Below, in pieces: positions 31,908 through 39,587 of a DNA stretch of 41,952 nucleotides. Under the pieces are notes generated by a model. The model saw only the letters and a program-made list of their open reading frames with translations, had not been told where the DNA came from and ran no database searches. The DNA is from Clostridiales bacterium (GTDB lineage: Bacteria; Bacillota; Clostridia; Oscillospirales; Oscillospiraceae). Position 1 is the first letter of the stretch. Every line of letters begins with the position of its first letter. The stretch spans positions 1 through 41,952 of the forward strand of contig JALFXH010000137.1 of assembly GCA_022786965.1 (NCBI GenBank), in the 5' to 3' direction. The position numbers and the translations under genes are program-made.

Positions 31908-32058
31908 GTAGGGCGGGGTCATGACCCCGCCGACCCGGTATCGATTTCCCGAAGCCTACGATGAAGGGTGTTCGGTGGACTGACATCCAGACTATTCCTG
32001 TTAGGCGAACGCAAGGCATAAGACCAGCCTGATCGGCGGGGTCATGACCCCGCCCTAC
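31908..32058 (-). repeat. Family A repeat, copy 2 (151 bases), inverted relative to copy 1
   Basis: It runs from GTAGGG to CCCTAC, with the 20-base palindrome GGCGGGGTCATGACCCCGCC at 31912-31931 and 32035-32054. Its interior is the reverse complement of copy 1 at 11903-12053 with scattered substitutions, and it is the same length. Unlike copy 1 it is not framed by family D ends. The 97 bases between the RNase J stop and this repeat hold a short hairpin (GCGGCCAGTGGCCGC, 31809-31823) and nothing else I recognise. Confidence 0.88.
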
Positions 32059-32081
32059 AAATTGGTTAAATTACGCAATCT

Positions 32082-33002
32082 ATGAACTACTATTTCGCCC
32101 CCATGGAGGGGCTGACGGACAGCGTCTATCGTCGGGAGCACCATCGGTTTTTCGGCGGCGTAAACCGCTACTATATGCCCTTCTTCTCCCCTACCGTCCA
32201 CCGGGCGCTGACTTCCAGAGAAATCCGGGAGCTGCCGAAGGCGGACAGCGAGTCCTTTTGCGCCGTGCCCCAGGTGCTGACCAAAGACCCCGGAGATTTT
32301 CTCTGGGCGGCGGAGGTCCTGCGGGACTTGGGATATGGGCAGATCAATCTGAACATCGGCTGTCCCTCCGGCACGGTGGTTGCCAAGAGTAAGGGCAGCG
32401 GAATGCTGCGGGACCTCTCTGAACTGGCCCGATTCTTCGACCGCGTGTTTTCCGATTCTGTCCTGCCAATTTCCGTAAAAACCCGGATTGGATTGGAAAA
32501 TCCGGAGGAATTTGCCGATATTTTGGAGCTGTATAACCAATACCCCCTGGGGGAATTGATCATCCATCCCCGGGTGCGGAAGCAGTTCTATGAGGGTGAG
32601 ATACACCAGGAATGGTTCACCTACGCCATGGAGCACAGCGTAAATCCCCTGTGCTATAACGGAGATATTCGCTGCCTTTCCGATGTAGGCGCGCTGGAAA
32701 AGCGGTATCCCACTCTCAACGCGGTGATGATCGGGCGGGGATTGGTTGCCGATCCCGGAATGCTCAGCGGCGGCACGAACAGAACTGCGCTGGAAGCCTT
32801 TCTGAATGCCCTGATGGACCGCTATGAAGTGGAATTCTCCAGCTGCCGCAACGCCCTGTTCCGAATGAAGGAAAACTGGGCCCACCTGCATGACCGTTTT
32901 GAAGGCAGCGACAGACTGTGGAAGAAGATGCGCAAAACCACCGACGGAGCGGAATTCCGTCGTCTGTCCTCCGAACTGCTCCACACCTGCCCCATGAAAT
33001 GA
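32082..33002 (+). CDS. dus: tRNA-dihydrouridine synthase family protein
   Basis: The 306-residue flavoenzyme reduces uridine to dihydrouridine in tRNA. It has the family TIM barrel: YFAPMEGLTDSVYRREH at the FMN site, INLNIGCPSGTVVAKSKGSGML with the catalytic Cys, SVKTRIGLENPEE, LIIHPRVRKQFYEG with the conserved His, CYNGDI, and VMIGRGLVADP. It is slightly shorter than typical Dus proteins. No clear ribosome binding site precedes the ATG (AAATTACGCAATCT), and the family A repeat ends 23 bases upstream; a later start would remove the conserved start of the barrel. Ends at a terminator. Confidence 0.93.
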   Translation: MNYYFAPMEGLTDSVYRREHHRFFGGVNRYYMPFFSPTVHRALTSREIRELPKADSESFCAVPQVLTKDPGDFLWAAEVLRDLGYGQINLNIGCPSGTVVAKSKGSGMLRDLSELARFFDRVFSDSVLPISVKTRIGLENPEEFADILELYNQYPLGELIIHPRVRKQFYEGEIHQEWFTYAMEHSVNPLCYNGDIRCLSDVGALEKRYPTLNAVMIGRGLVADPGMLSGGTNRTALEAFLNALMDRYEVEFSSCRNALFRMKENWAHLHDRFEGSDRLWKKMRKTTDGAEFRRLSSELLHTCPMK

Positions 33003-33005
33003 ATG

Positions 33006-33040
33006 ATGCGCTGCCCGAAACCGGGCAGCGCATTTTGTAT
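33006..33040 (+). terminator. Rho-independent terminator after dus
   Basis: ATGCGCTGCCCG (33006-33017) pairs perfectly with CGGGCAGCGCAT (33022-33033), followed by TTTGT. It lies between convergent genes and may stop both. Confidence 0.85.
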
Positions 33041-34530
33041 CAGATTTCTTCCTCTTTTTTACGGAATCCAAAGGCGGCAGCTGCAAGCAGCACGACGGCA
33101 GCACCCGCGATGATCCAGACCTTGGTATCCCCCTCCACAGGCTCCGCGGCAGGCTGCTCCTGGGCTTCTGCCTCTTCCGACTGGGTGTTCAGATCCACAA
33201 AGCCCAGCAGAATCTTGTCAAATTCCGCCTCCATGGGATAGGCCTGCAGAATTCCATTCAGCGTTTCATTGGCCCGGGCGGAAATCAGATCGCTTTTCGC
33301 GGATTCCTTCCAGACGGGCTGGCTGTCCACAAAGAACATCAGATGGTAGCCGAATTCCGTCTTGACCAGGCCGTAATCGCCGGGCTGGCGGATGTCGTCA
33401 AAGCACCAGTCGTTGAAGGCCTGCACCATCTGCCCCTCCTGCACCCCGGTGTACAGGCCGCCGTCGGAGGCGGAGCCGTCCTGGGAGTGGGCCTTGGCAA
33501 GCTCAGAGAAGCTCTCCTCGCTCTTGTCGCCCTGCTCAAACTGGGCAAGCAGTTCCTCGGCTTTCTGGCGGCTGCTCTCCCACGCCGCGTCCTCAAAGGT
33601 CTCGCTGCGGATATTCTCGCTGGTGGCCCCCTCGGGCATGATCAGCACATGGCGCACGTCCACGGTCTTATTGTCTCTGGTCAGGCCATTGGCGGCATAG
33701 GCCTCCTCGTTGGCGGTGAAGTAGTCCTCCACCTCCTGATCGGTGGGCGTGTCCTTCTCACACAGGTCGGAGAAATACATACTGCCGGTGTAGTACAGGT
33801 CCAGGAAGTGCTGGTAATCCTCCAGATCCGCGCCGGGGCCGACGTCGCTCTTCAGCAGCGCCTGCGCGCTTTCAAAGCCGTACATCTGCGCCGTCATTTC
33901 CAGATTCTCCGCGGCGGCATCCAGCTGGGAGCGCATTTCCGCGTCCAGCTGGTAATTGTTCTTTTCCGCTTCGGCGGCAGTGGCCTGATAGTTGCGCCAG
34001 GTGTTCAGGGCGCTGGCCAGGAAGAACTGCTGCCAGGTACAGGAGGTATCCGCTATCGCGCAGGTCTGCGCATCCAGGGGCTTGGTGGTATCCAGTCCCA
34101 GCATGGAAGCATATGCGCCGTAGCTACTCAGGAAGTTGCGAACCTCCGTCCAGTAGAACATCTGCAGCTGGCTGTTGGTCAGGGTCTTGTCCCCCACCTT
34201 GGCCACCACCGTGTCCTTCGCGGCGATGACCTCGGCATCGGAGGCGGTGTAGGTGCCCTTGGCGGTTTCGTCATCCGGGTTGCCGTCGGCGGGAACGGTG
34301 GCGGGAACCGTCTCCGCCACAGCCTCCGTCTGCTCCTCCGACGTGACAGCCACATTCATTCCGGCATATACCAGCGCCACAACCAGCGCCGCCAGCACCA
34401 CCACGGCGGCAACCACCAGCGCGACCTTACCGGGGCTCATTTTCTTTTCTTCCTTGTTATCCTTGCCGCAGGCGGGACACACCGTGGTGTTTTCCGGCAG
34501 CTCGGCCTGACAATACTTGCATTTTGCCAT
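33040..34530 (-). CDS. Parvulin-type peptidyl-prolyl isomerase with N-terminal zinc ribbon and two membrane helices
   Basis: The 496-residue protein begins with a small zinc ribbon (Cys4, Cys7, Cys18, Cys21: CKYCQAEL, CPACGK), then one membrane helix (about 35-57). An extracellular SurA/PrsA-like chaperone region follows (about 100-290), then a parvulin domain (about 291-402: DVRHVLIMPEG, FSELAKAHSQDGSASDGGLY, GLVKTEFGYHLMFF). A second hydrophobic helix (about 472-490) closes the protein before RKKEEEI. It would help fold exported proteins. ATG 34530 is chosen by GAGGA and the zinc ribbon. It has its own promoter at 34603. PrsA homologues are lipoproteins, so the helix-in, helix-out layout is unusual. 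Confidence 0.9.
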   Translation of the reverse strand: MAKCKYCQAELPENTTVCPACGKDNKEEKKMSPGKVALVVAAVVVLAALVVALVYAGMNVAVTSEEQTEAVAETVPATVPADGNPDDETAKGTYTASDAEVIAAKDTVVAKVGDKTLTNSQLQMFYWTEVRNFLSSYGAYASMLGLDTTKPLDAQTCAIADTSCTWQQFFLASALNTWRNYQATAAEAEKNNYQLDAEMRSQLDAAAENLEMTAQMYGFESAQALLKSDVGPGADLEDYQHFLDLYYTGSMYFSDLCEKDTPTDQEVEDYFTANEEAYAANGLTRDNKTVDVRHVLIMPEGATSENIRSETFEDAAWESSRQKAEELLAQFEQGDKSEESFSELAKAHSQDGSASDGGLYTGVQEGQMVQAFNDWCFDDIRQPGDYGLVKTEFGYHLMFFVDSQPVWKESAKSDLISARANETLNGILQAYPMEAEFDKILLGFVDLNTQSEEAEAQEQPAAEPVEGDTKVWIIAGAAVVLLAAAAFGFRKKEEEI

Positions 34531-34574
34531 AAAAATCCTCATTTCTCCCTGCATCAGGGGCAATCAATCGGTTC

Positions 34575-34603
34575 AGTTTATCACGTTTTCCCTTCGATTG
34601 CAA
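34575..34603 (-). promoter_or_regulatory. Promoter of the parvulin-type PPIase gene
   Basis: On the minus strand TTGCAA (34603-34598), a 17-base spacer and TAAACT (34580-34575), 44 bases before the start codon. It separates this gene from the four-gene operon upstream. Confidence 0.7.
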
Positions 34604-34675
34604 CCGGTAACACAGAATGTTTACATTTGGCGGCGCGCTCATCTATTCTCCGGATCGCACCGCGGAAGCACCGGT

Positions 34676-35200
34676 TTATTTATGAAACCGTTCCAGAAAC
34701 GCCGGGGACTTCCACCAGTACTGGCTTCCCCAGTTTTCATAGTTCCATTCCGGCATATAATCGTTGCACTCGTAGTCCACATAGTAGAGCTTTCCATTGA
34801 AAACCACAAAATTTGTGGGGAAATAGTCGATGTTGGTGTTCGCCGGATACAGCAGCCTGCACATATCCTCCAGCTGCCAGTAGAAGCCATCCTCCATCCG
34901 GTCTTCCAGCACATAGCGGTCAATGGTATCGCCGGGGATATATTCCTTCAGAATCCGCTCCTGTTCCCGGTCCACACCCAGCAGCTTCGGCATGGGGATG
35001 CCGATATTCTTCAGCCGTTCATAGTCCCGCAGCTCCGAGGCCAGCTTATCGCCGAACTGATAGTAGTTGCAGGGCTCATGGTGAATCTGCTTGATGACGT
35101 ACTGGCTTTCGCCGTCCGTCACAAGGTAGGAATAGCCGCCCTTTCCCTTCCCCAGCAGGCGCAGAACCTGATAAGGATTTCCGTTAATCGTCAGTTCCAT
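34676..35200 (-). CDS. Small protein-kinase-fold protein (last gene of envelope operon)
   Basis: The 174-residue protein looks like a minimal kinase fold. A glycine-rich loop GKGKGGYSYLV (17-27) and Lys37 (VIKQI) are followed by a Glu in LKEYIPG (about 86). The catalytic loop-like NIDYFPTNFVV offers Asp125 and Asn130, and VDYE offers Asp142 in place of DFG. This is the order seen in RIO, lipopolysaccharide and aminoglycoside kinase-like proteins. It could phosphorylate a sugar, lipid or protein; the substrate is unknown. The start overlaps the Lgt-like gene by 17 bases, so they are coupled. Confidence 0.75.
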   Translation of the reverse strand: MELTINGNPYQVLRLLGKGKGGYSYLVTDGESQYVIKQIHHEPCNYYQFGDKLASELRDYERLKNIGIPMPKLLGVDREQERILKEYIPGDTIDRYVLEDRMEDGFYWQLEDMCRLLYPANTNIDYFPTNFVVFNGKLYYVDYECNDYMPEWNYENWGSQYWWKSPAFLERFHK

Positions 35201-36182
35201 GGTACTTTTTCTCCACGCTCACCGCCAGACCCCGAATCAGCAGGGTCAGCAAAATCACAAAAAGCAGGCAGCCGCTCATGACGCTGTAGGCAAACAGAGC
35301 CTCGTTGCCCCGGCGCTGGACGTAGTATTCCATATACCCCGCCCCGGCGATGGCAATGCCGATGAGCAGCCACAGGAAAATCTGCCACGCCCGGAAGCCC
35401 CGTGCCTTTACCATCCGCCGGGAGAACAGGATCATCGCCAGCACCAGCGCCACCGCTCCCAGCACCTGCACCACGCTGACAAAGCCGTTGCTGCGGAAGA
35501 ACAGGGAGTCGTACCGGGTGCTGTCCAGCACCACCTGAGACGCGCCGTAGAACAGCAGGAATATCAGGCAGGTATCGCCGTCTCGCAGCTTCCCCCGTTT
35601 CTGGCCCTTGTTGTAAAACACCGTCAGACCGATGAACAGGACCAGCGCAACCATGGATTGCATGGCAAAGGTAGCCAGCCGGTATTCCACTGCTCCGGAC
35701 ACTGCGTTATTGACAGGATAGGCAATGGGCAGGCTGCGGAAATGCGTAAGCACCTGCCCCCGGTCGGAGGCGTTGAACAGGGCGCTGAGCCGCCCCACCG
35801 CCATGCCGGCGCAGGCCGCAATGGACATGGCGTCCAGCATTTCCGGCAGATTCCGGTGAAGGCAGACAATTCTGGTGATCACCGCCGCCAATATGCAGCC
35901 CAGGAATACGCCCATCAGGGCATAGCCGCCTTCGGCGTAATTGGTCATAGCTGCGGAAAAGCCGGTATAGCTGTCGCTCTGGCAGTACCAGTGGAAGAAC
36001 CGGGCCAATACCAGACTCAGCACGATGCTCACCGGCACCACCGCGAAGCCTGCCGCGGCATTGCCGCTTTTCCCCAGATAGAAGGCCAGAAAGAAGCAGA
36101 TGGCCGTGGCTGCCGCCAGGGTCAGAATCACGGAGTTCCAGTAAACGGCAGTGCTGCCGCTGTAGAACGCGATTTTATCCAT
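35184..36182 (-). CDS. Lgt-like polytopic membrane protein
   Basis: The 332-residue protein has about eight to nine membrane helices and resembles prolipoprotein diacylglyceryl transferase: ARFFHWYC, then GGYALMGVFLGCILAAV, then VGRLSALFNASDRGQ where true Lgt has GRxGNFxNxExxG. The Asn and Gly context is partly kept, but the signature is degenerate. It is therefore a paralogue of Lgt that may work on another lipid-linked acceptor, or a divergent Lgt. ATG 36182 follows GGAGG by 8 bases and overlaps the glycosidase gene by 8 bases. Third gene of the operon. Confidence 0.75.
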   Translation of the reverse strand: MDKIAFYSGSTAVYWNSVILTLAAATAICFFLAFYLGKSGNAAAGFAVVPVSIVLSLVLARFFHWYCQSDSYTGFSAAMTNYAEGGYALMGVFLGCILAAVITRIVCLHRNLPEMLDAMSIAACAGMAVGRLSALFNASDRGQVLTHFRSLPIAYPVNNAVSGAVEYRLATFAMQSMVALVLFIGLTVFYNKGQKRGKLRDGDTCLIFLLFYGASQVVLDSTRYDSLFFRSNGFVSVVQVLGAVALVLAMILFSRRMVKARGFRAWQIFLWLLIGIAIAGAGYMEYYVQRRGNEALFAYSVMSGCLLFVILLTLLIRGLAVSVEKKYHGTDD

Positions 36183-37491
36183 TGTCCGTACCTCCCTCCG
36201 GTACCGCCGTTGCAAAGTAGATGATGTCGCTGATTTTCCGCTGCTGGCCGTACACCGGGCGGTTCACCAGGTCGTTATTCATGACGATGGAAGCCGTCTG
36301 ACCGCCGTCCAGACAGTAGGCCATCCGGCAGCCGGTGGCGGCGATATTCTTGGCAAACTGAGCAACCGTGGGAATGGATTGGTGAGGGCCGGTGGTGTTG
36401 GCTGTCACAACAATGTAGTGCAGGCTGTCCATCTGGCACAGGGCCGCCCGGGCGTAGCCTTCCGTAATTTCCCCAACGCCGTACCAGGTGTGCTCCACAA
36501 GCTCGTAATTGTCCACCAGAATGGGGCCGAAGGCAAGGCTGAAATTGATGTCATTCTCGTCAACAAAATTCTGCACGTCCTGGGGGGTCAGAACCTCGCC
36601 GCCACGGGTGAAGTGCATATCGCCGTTACGGTCGATGTAGCAGGTTTCGGCATAGGTGCCCTCCACCCGCCGGGCCTCCCCCTGATAGACCACCGCGCCA
36701 AAGTTGCGGAAGCGGTAGAAGTCGCCGGCGGAGGCCACCACCGCGTTGACGGTTTCCGCCATTTCCGTGGTCAGGTACTGGGTATCGGAGCCATACTTTC
36801 CGTCCGCCAGATGCCGGCGGAACTGGGAGGCGTCCTCCACCTTGATCTCGGAGAAGGTGTACACGGAATCATCGTGGACCTCCTGCCAGGTCACGGCAAA
36901 AATGCTGTCGTCCAGATAATAGCGGACGTAGCTGTCCTCATAGATCTGCTGGTTCGTCTGGAAATAGGTCTTCTGACCGTCCAGAATCCACTTGGCCTTC
37001 TTGAGGATGGGCTCCATCTCCGCCGGGCTGTCCACCTGCCCATAGCAGGACGGGTTGGGCTTGGGGGCCACCAGCGCGTCATCGGGGATGGTATAGTGCT
37101 CCCGCACCGGCTCCGTCTCTTCCTCGGTGGGTTCCGTCTGTTCCGTGAGGCCCAGATGACTCACCTTCAGGCCGCTGTCCGCTTGAGACATGGCTTTCTC
37201 AACGTAGGCATCGAAATCGTCCAGAACCGTCATGCTTGTGATGCTTTTGATTTTCGCTGACGGGGCGGTCTTAGGCCTGCCCACGGTCTGGGCCATGTCC
37301 ATAAGCAGCTTCCCCGTGGCGAGGGTGCATAACGGCACCAGAATCACCGTCAGAATAATCCTAATAATCCGTCCCGCCTTGCTCTGGGTCTTCTTCGGAG
37401 GAGCGGGCTTTTTTTCCGGTTCCGGTTTTGTGCGAATCACATCCGGTTCCCGTTTTCTGGAGCTGGCAGCGTATTTCGGCTTGTATCCCAT
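36175..37491 (-). CDS. Membrane-anchored phosphodiester glycosidase (NAGPA-domain) protein
   Basis: The 438-residue protein has a basic cytoplasmic tail, one membrane helix (about 42-62) and an extracellular part. The C-terminal 200 residues match the NAGPA/DUF2233 domain: SAGDFYRFRNFGAVVYQGE, FTRGGEVLTPQDVQNF, LAFGPILVDN, YARAALCQMD, and the CLDGGQTASIVMNN stretch with the Asp-Gly-Gly typical of the active site. Family members cleave GlcNAc-phosphodiester bonds, for instance in teichoic-acid-like or exopolysaccharide polymers. The middle part is specific to this clade. GGAGGGG precedes ATG 37491. Coupled to its neighbours. Confidence 0.88.
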   Translation of the reverse strand: MGYKPKYAASSRKREPDVIRTKPEPEKKPAPPKKTQSKAGRIIRIILTVILVPLCTLATGKLLMDMAQTVGRPKTAPSAKIKSITSMTVLDDFDAYVEKAMSQADSGLKVSHLGLTEQTEPTEEETEPVREHYTIPDDALVAPKPNPSCYGQVDSPAEMEPILKKAKWILDGQKTYFQTNQQIYEDSYVRYYLDDSIFAVTWQEVHDDSVYTFSEIKVEDASQFRRHLADGKYGSDTQYLTTEMAETVNAVVASAGDFYRFRNFGAVVYQGEARRVEGTYAETCYIDRNGDMHFTRGGEVLTPQDVQNFVDENDINFSLAFGPILVDNYELVEHTWYGVGEITEGYARAALCQMDSLHYIVVTANTTGPHQSIPTVAQFAKNIAATGCRMAYCLDGGQTASIVMNNDLVNRPVYGQQRKISDIIYFATAVPEGGTDNG

Positions 37492-37504
37492 GGCTGTCCC
37501 CTCC

Positions 37505-38137
37505 TTAACCCAGTCCGCCGGACAAAATGTCCAGCATGGCCTGATCCGGCAGCGCCCACCACTGAGCGTCCTTCTCAATGAGCTGGAAGGTGATCTGGGC
37601 AGTCACGGTTTCCGGCTTCGCCAGCGCTTCCCCCAGAGCCTGCCTCCGGAGCTCCTCTCTGAGCTTCTCGGGAATCTGTCCATCTTCCCCCAGCAGTGCA
37701 GCAGGATCCTCCTGGGCATCCAGCTTTTCCTTTAACAGCTCCCCGGCCCGATTATCCAACTGCGACAGGGTTTGCGTGATATCCATGTATGTTACCTGAG
37801 CGGTCTGATAAATGTTTGTTCCCTCACCGTAACAGTTTTCGTCTGTGGTTACGGCAATGCTGTCCCGATAAGCGTTCCAGATCAGCTTTCCTTCCTCCGC
37901 GGCAGGCTCCCGGTCAATGCCCAGAGAGGGCTTTCCGTAGAGATACCCTTCCACGGCGGTAAAATCGCCGTCTTCCAGCGCACCCAGCACTGACCGGGCA
38001 AAGTCGTTTGCTTCCTGCGTGGGCTTGACAGCCCTGGTGGGACTGTTCAGCGCCACAAAACTTGTGACAATGGAGCCCACCAGCAGCACGGCTCCCACAA
38101 CGGCGAATAGTGCTGACGCCATCTTGGAAATCTTCAT
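37505..38137 (-). CDS. Membrane-anchored exported protein, first gene of envelope operon
   Basis: The 210-residue protein starts with MKISKMASALFAVVGAVLLV, a signal anchor without a lipobox. A soluble domain follows (FARSVLGALEDGDFTAVEGYLYG and onward) that resembles the small alpha+beta fold of DUF4878/NTF2-like exported proteins, with YMDITQTLSQLDNRAGELL and ITFQLIEKDAQWWAL. Not recognised by name. ATG 38137 follows AGAGGTGG. It precedes the glycosidase gene by 13 bases and is driven by the promoter at 38204. Confidence 0.7.
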   Translation of the reverse strand: MKISKMASALFAVVGAVLLVGSIVTSFVALNSPTRAVKPTQEANDFARSVLGALEDGDFTAVEGYLYGKPSLGIDREPAAEEGKLIWNAYRDSIAVTTDENCYGEGTNIYQTAQVTYMDITQTLSQLDNRAGELLKEKLDAQEDPAALLGEDGQIPEKLREELRRQALGEALAKPETVTAQITFQLIEKDAQWWALPDQAMLDILSGGLG

Positions 38138-38175
38138 TTCGCCACCTCTTTCTTTCCTTCGTTTCATTGCACCCC

Positions 38176-38204
38176 ATTATATCAAGGCATTCTGAAAATA
38201 ACAA
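38176..38204 (-). promoter_or_regulatory. Promoter of the four-gene envelope operon
   Basis: On the minus strand TTGTTA (38204-38199), a 17-base spacer and consensus TATAAT (38181-38176). The start codon is 38 bases downstream. It is divergent from the nagA promoter. Confidence 0.8.
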
Positions 38205-38253
38205 CCGTTTTCTACGATATCTTTTCAGAATGGAACTTTTCCGGCAAAGCGGA

Positions 38254-38282
38254 TTGCTTTTTTTGCCGGTTCGTGATACAAT
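38254..38282 (+). promoter_or_regulatory. Promoter of nagA
   Basis: TTGCTT (38254-38259), a 17-base spacer and TACAAT (38277-38282), 34 bases before the start codon. No clear NagR/GntR operator was recognised. Confidence 0.75.
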
Positions 38283-38316
38283 ATTTCTGCAAGTATACTG
38301 TAAAGGAGATTTTCCT

Positions 38317-39444
38317 ATGTTCTATAAAAACGCCAGAATCTTTACCTCTGATTTCCGGTTTGTCACCGGCGCCTTTGAAGTCAAGGACGGTCGGTTCGGC
38401 GCGGTGCTGCCCGAGTCCGTTCCCGCCGATGCCGTTGATCTGAATGGCGCTACCGTCATCCCCGGTCTGGTGGATGTCCACAGCCACGGCAACTCCGGCG
38501 CGGACTTCTCCGACGGCGACTATGAGGGTCTGAAAAAGATGGCCGCCTACTACGCTTCCTGCGGCGTCACCTCCTTCGCCCCCGCCTCCATGACGCTCCC
38601 CTACGACGTGCTAGCGAAGGCCTTCGCCACCGCAAAGCAGCTGAAGGCCGAAGCCCCCGCGGGCCACGCCCGGCTCATGGGCATCCAGATGGAAGGCCCC
38701 TACTTCTCCTACAAGAAGCGGGGCGCCCAGAATCCCGACTACCTGAAGGAGCCGGATTTTGAGGGCTTCCAGGCGCTGTACGAGGGCTGTGACGGTCTGG
38801 TGCGGATCGTGGACATCGCTCCCGAGCTGCCCGGTGCGGCGGAATTCGTGGAGAAGGCCAGCAAGCTGTGCACCGTGTCCATCGCCCACACCGATTCCGA
38901 CTATGATCACGCCCGTGCCGCAGTGGACGCCGGCGTGACCCACCTGACCCACCTGTACAACGCCATGCCCGGCATTCACCACCGGAACCCCGGTGTGATT
39001 CCCGCCGCTGTGGAGAACCCCAACGTCCAGGCGGAGATCATCTGTGACGGCTACCACATCCACCCCGCCTCCGTCCGGCTGGCCTTTACCATGTTCAAGA
39101 ACCGGATGATTCTGGTCTCCGACTCCGGCCGCTGCGCCGGTCTGCCTGAGGGCAGCAAGTTCGAACTGGGCGGTCAGGACGCCTGGCTCCGGGACGGCGT
39201 TGCCCGTCTGGCCGACGGCACCATTGCCTGCTCCGCCGCGAACCTCTGGCAGTGCCTGACCAACGTCCTGCACTGGAACGTCCCCGAGGAGGAGGCTGTC
39301 CGGGCCGCGACTTACAACCCCGCCAAGGCTCTGGGCGTGCAGGATCAGATCGGCTCCATTGAGGAGGGCAAGCTGGCTGACTTCCTCATCTGCGCCCCCG
39401 ATTACTCCGAAAAGCGGGTGTTTATCGGCGGCGAAGAGCTGTAA
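38317..39444 (+). CDS. nagA: N-acetylglucosamine-6-phosphate deacetylase
   Basis: The 375-residue amidohydrolase removes the acetyl group from GlcNAc-6-phosphate in amino-sugar and wall recycling. It has VDVHSHGNSGADFSDG (His55, His57), EGPYFSYKKRGAQNPD with the metal Glu126, IAHTDSD, THLYNAMPGIHHRNPG, CDGYHIHP, and SDSGRCAGLPEG with the catalytic Asp. ATG 38317 follows AAAGGAG; longer frames upstream run into the promoter. GlcN6P from this step can feed GlmM or glycolysis. A family B repeat lies 17 bases after the stop. Confidence 0.96.
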   Translation: MFYKNARIFTSDFRFVTGAFEVKDGRFGAVLPESVPADAVDLNGATVIPGLVDVHSHGNSGADFSDGDYEGLKKMAAYYASCGVTSFAPASMTLPYDVLAKAFATAKQLKAEAPAGHARLMGIQMEGPYFSYKKRGAQNPDYLKEPDFEGFQALYEGCDGLVRIVDIAPELPGAAEFVEKASKLCTVSIAHTDSDYDHARAAVDAGVTHLTHLYNAMPGIHHRNPGVIPAAVENPNVQAEIICDGYHIHPASVRLAFTMFKNRMILVSDSGRCAGLPEGSKFELGGQDAWLRDGVARLADGTIACSAANLWQCLTNVLHWNVPEEEAVRAATYNPAKALGVQDQIGSIEEGKLADFLICAPDYSEKRVFIGGEEL

Positions 39445-39460
39445 AGCGTTTTCTGATTCC

Positions 39461-39568
39461 GTAGGGGGCGGCGTCCTCGACGCCCCGGCAGTACCAGCTG
39501 CGTATTCGCCGGAGTTTCGTGCGAATCGTTGCGGTTCACCGCCGGGACGTCCGGAGGCCGTCCCCTAC
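39461..39568. repeat. Family B palindromic repeat, copy 2 (108 bases)
   Basis: Ends GTAGGGGGCGGCGTCCTCG and, inverted, GGAGGCCGTCCCCTAC. It shares GACGCCCC and GGGACGTCCGGAGGCCGTC with copy 1 at 27263-27333, and has about 37 extra bases in the loop. It lies between nagA and the MATE gene and is the only candidate transcription stop there. Confidence 0.8.
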
Positions 39569-39587
39569 GAGTTTTTAAGGGGTATCT

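Noticed and set aside
38110..38316. 69-codon N-terminal extension of nagA
   Set aside because: It would run through the nagA promoter and the divergent operon promoter; ATG 38317 has AAAGGAG.
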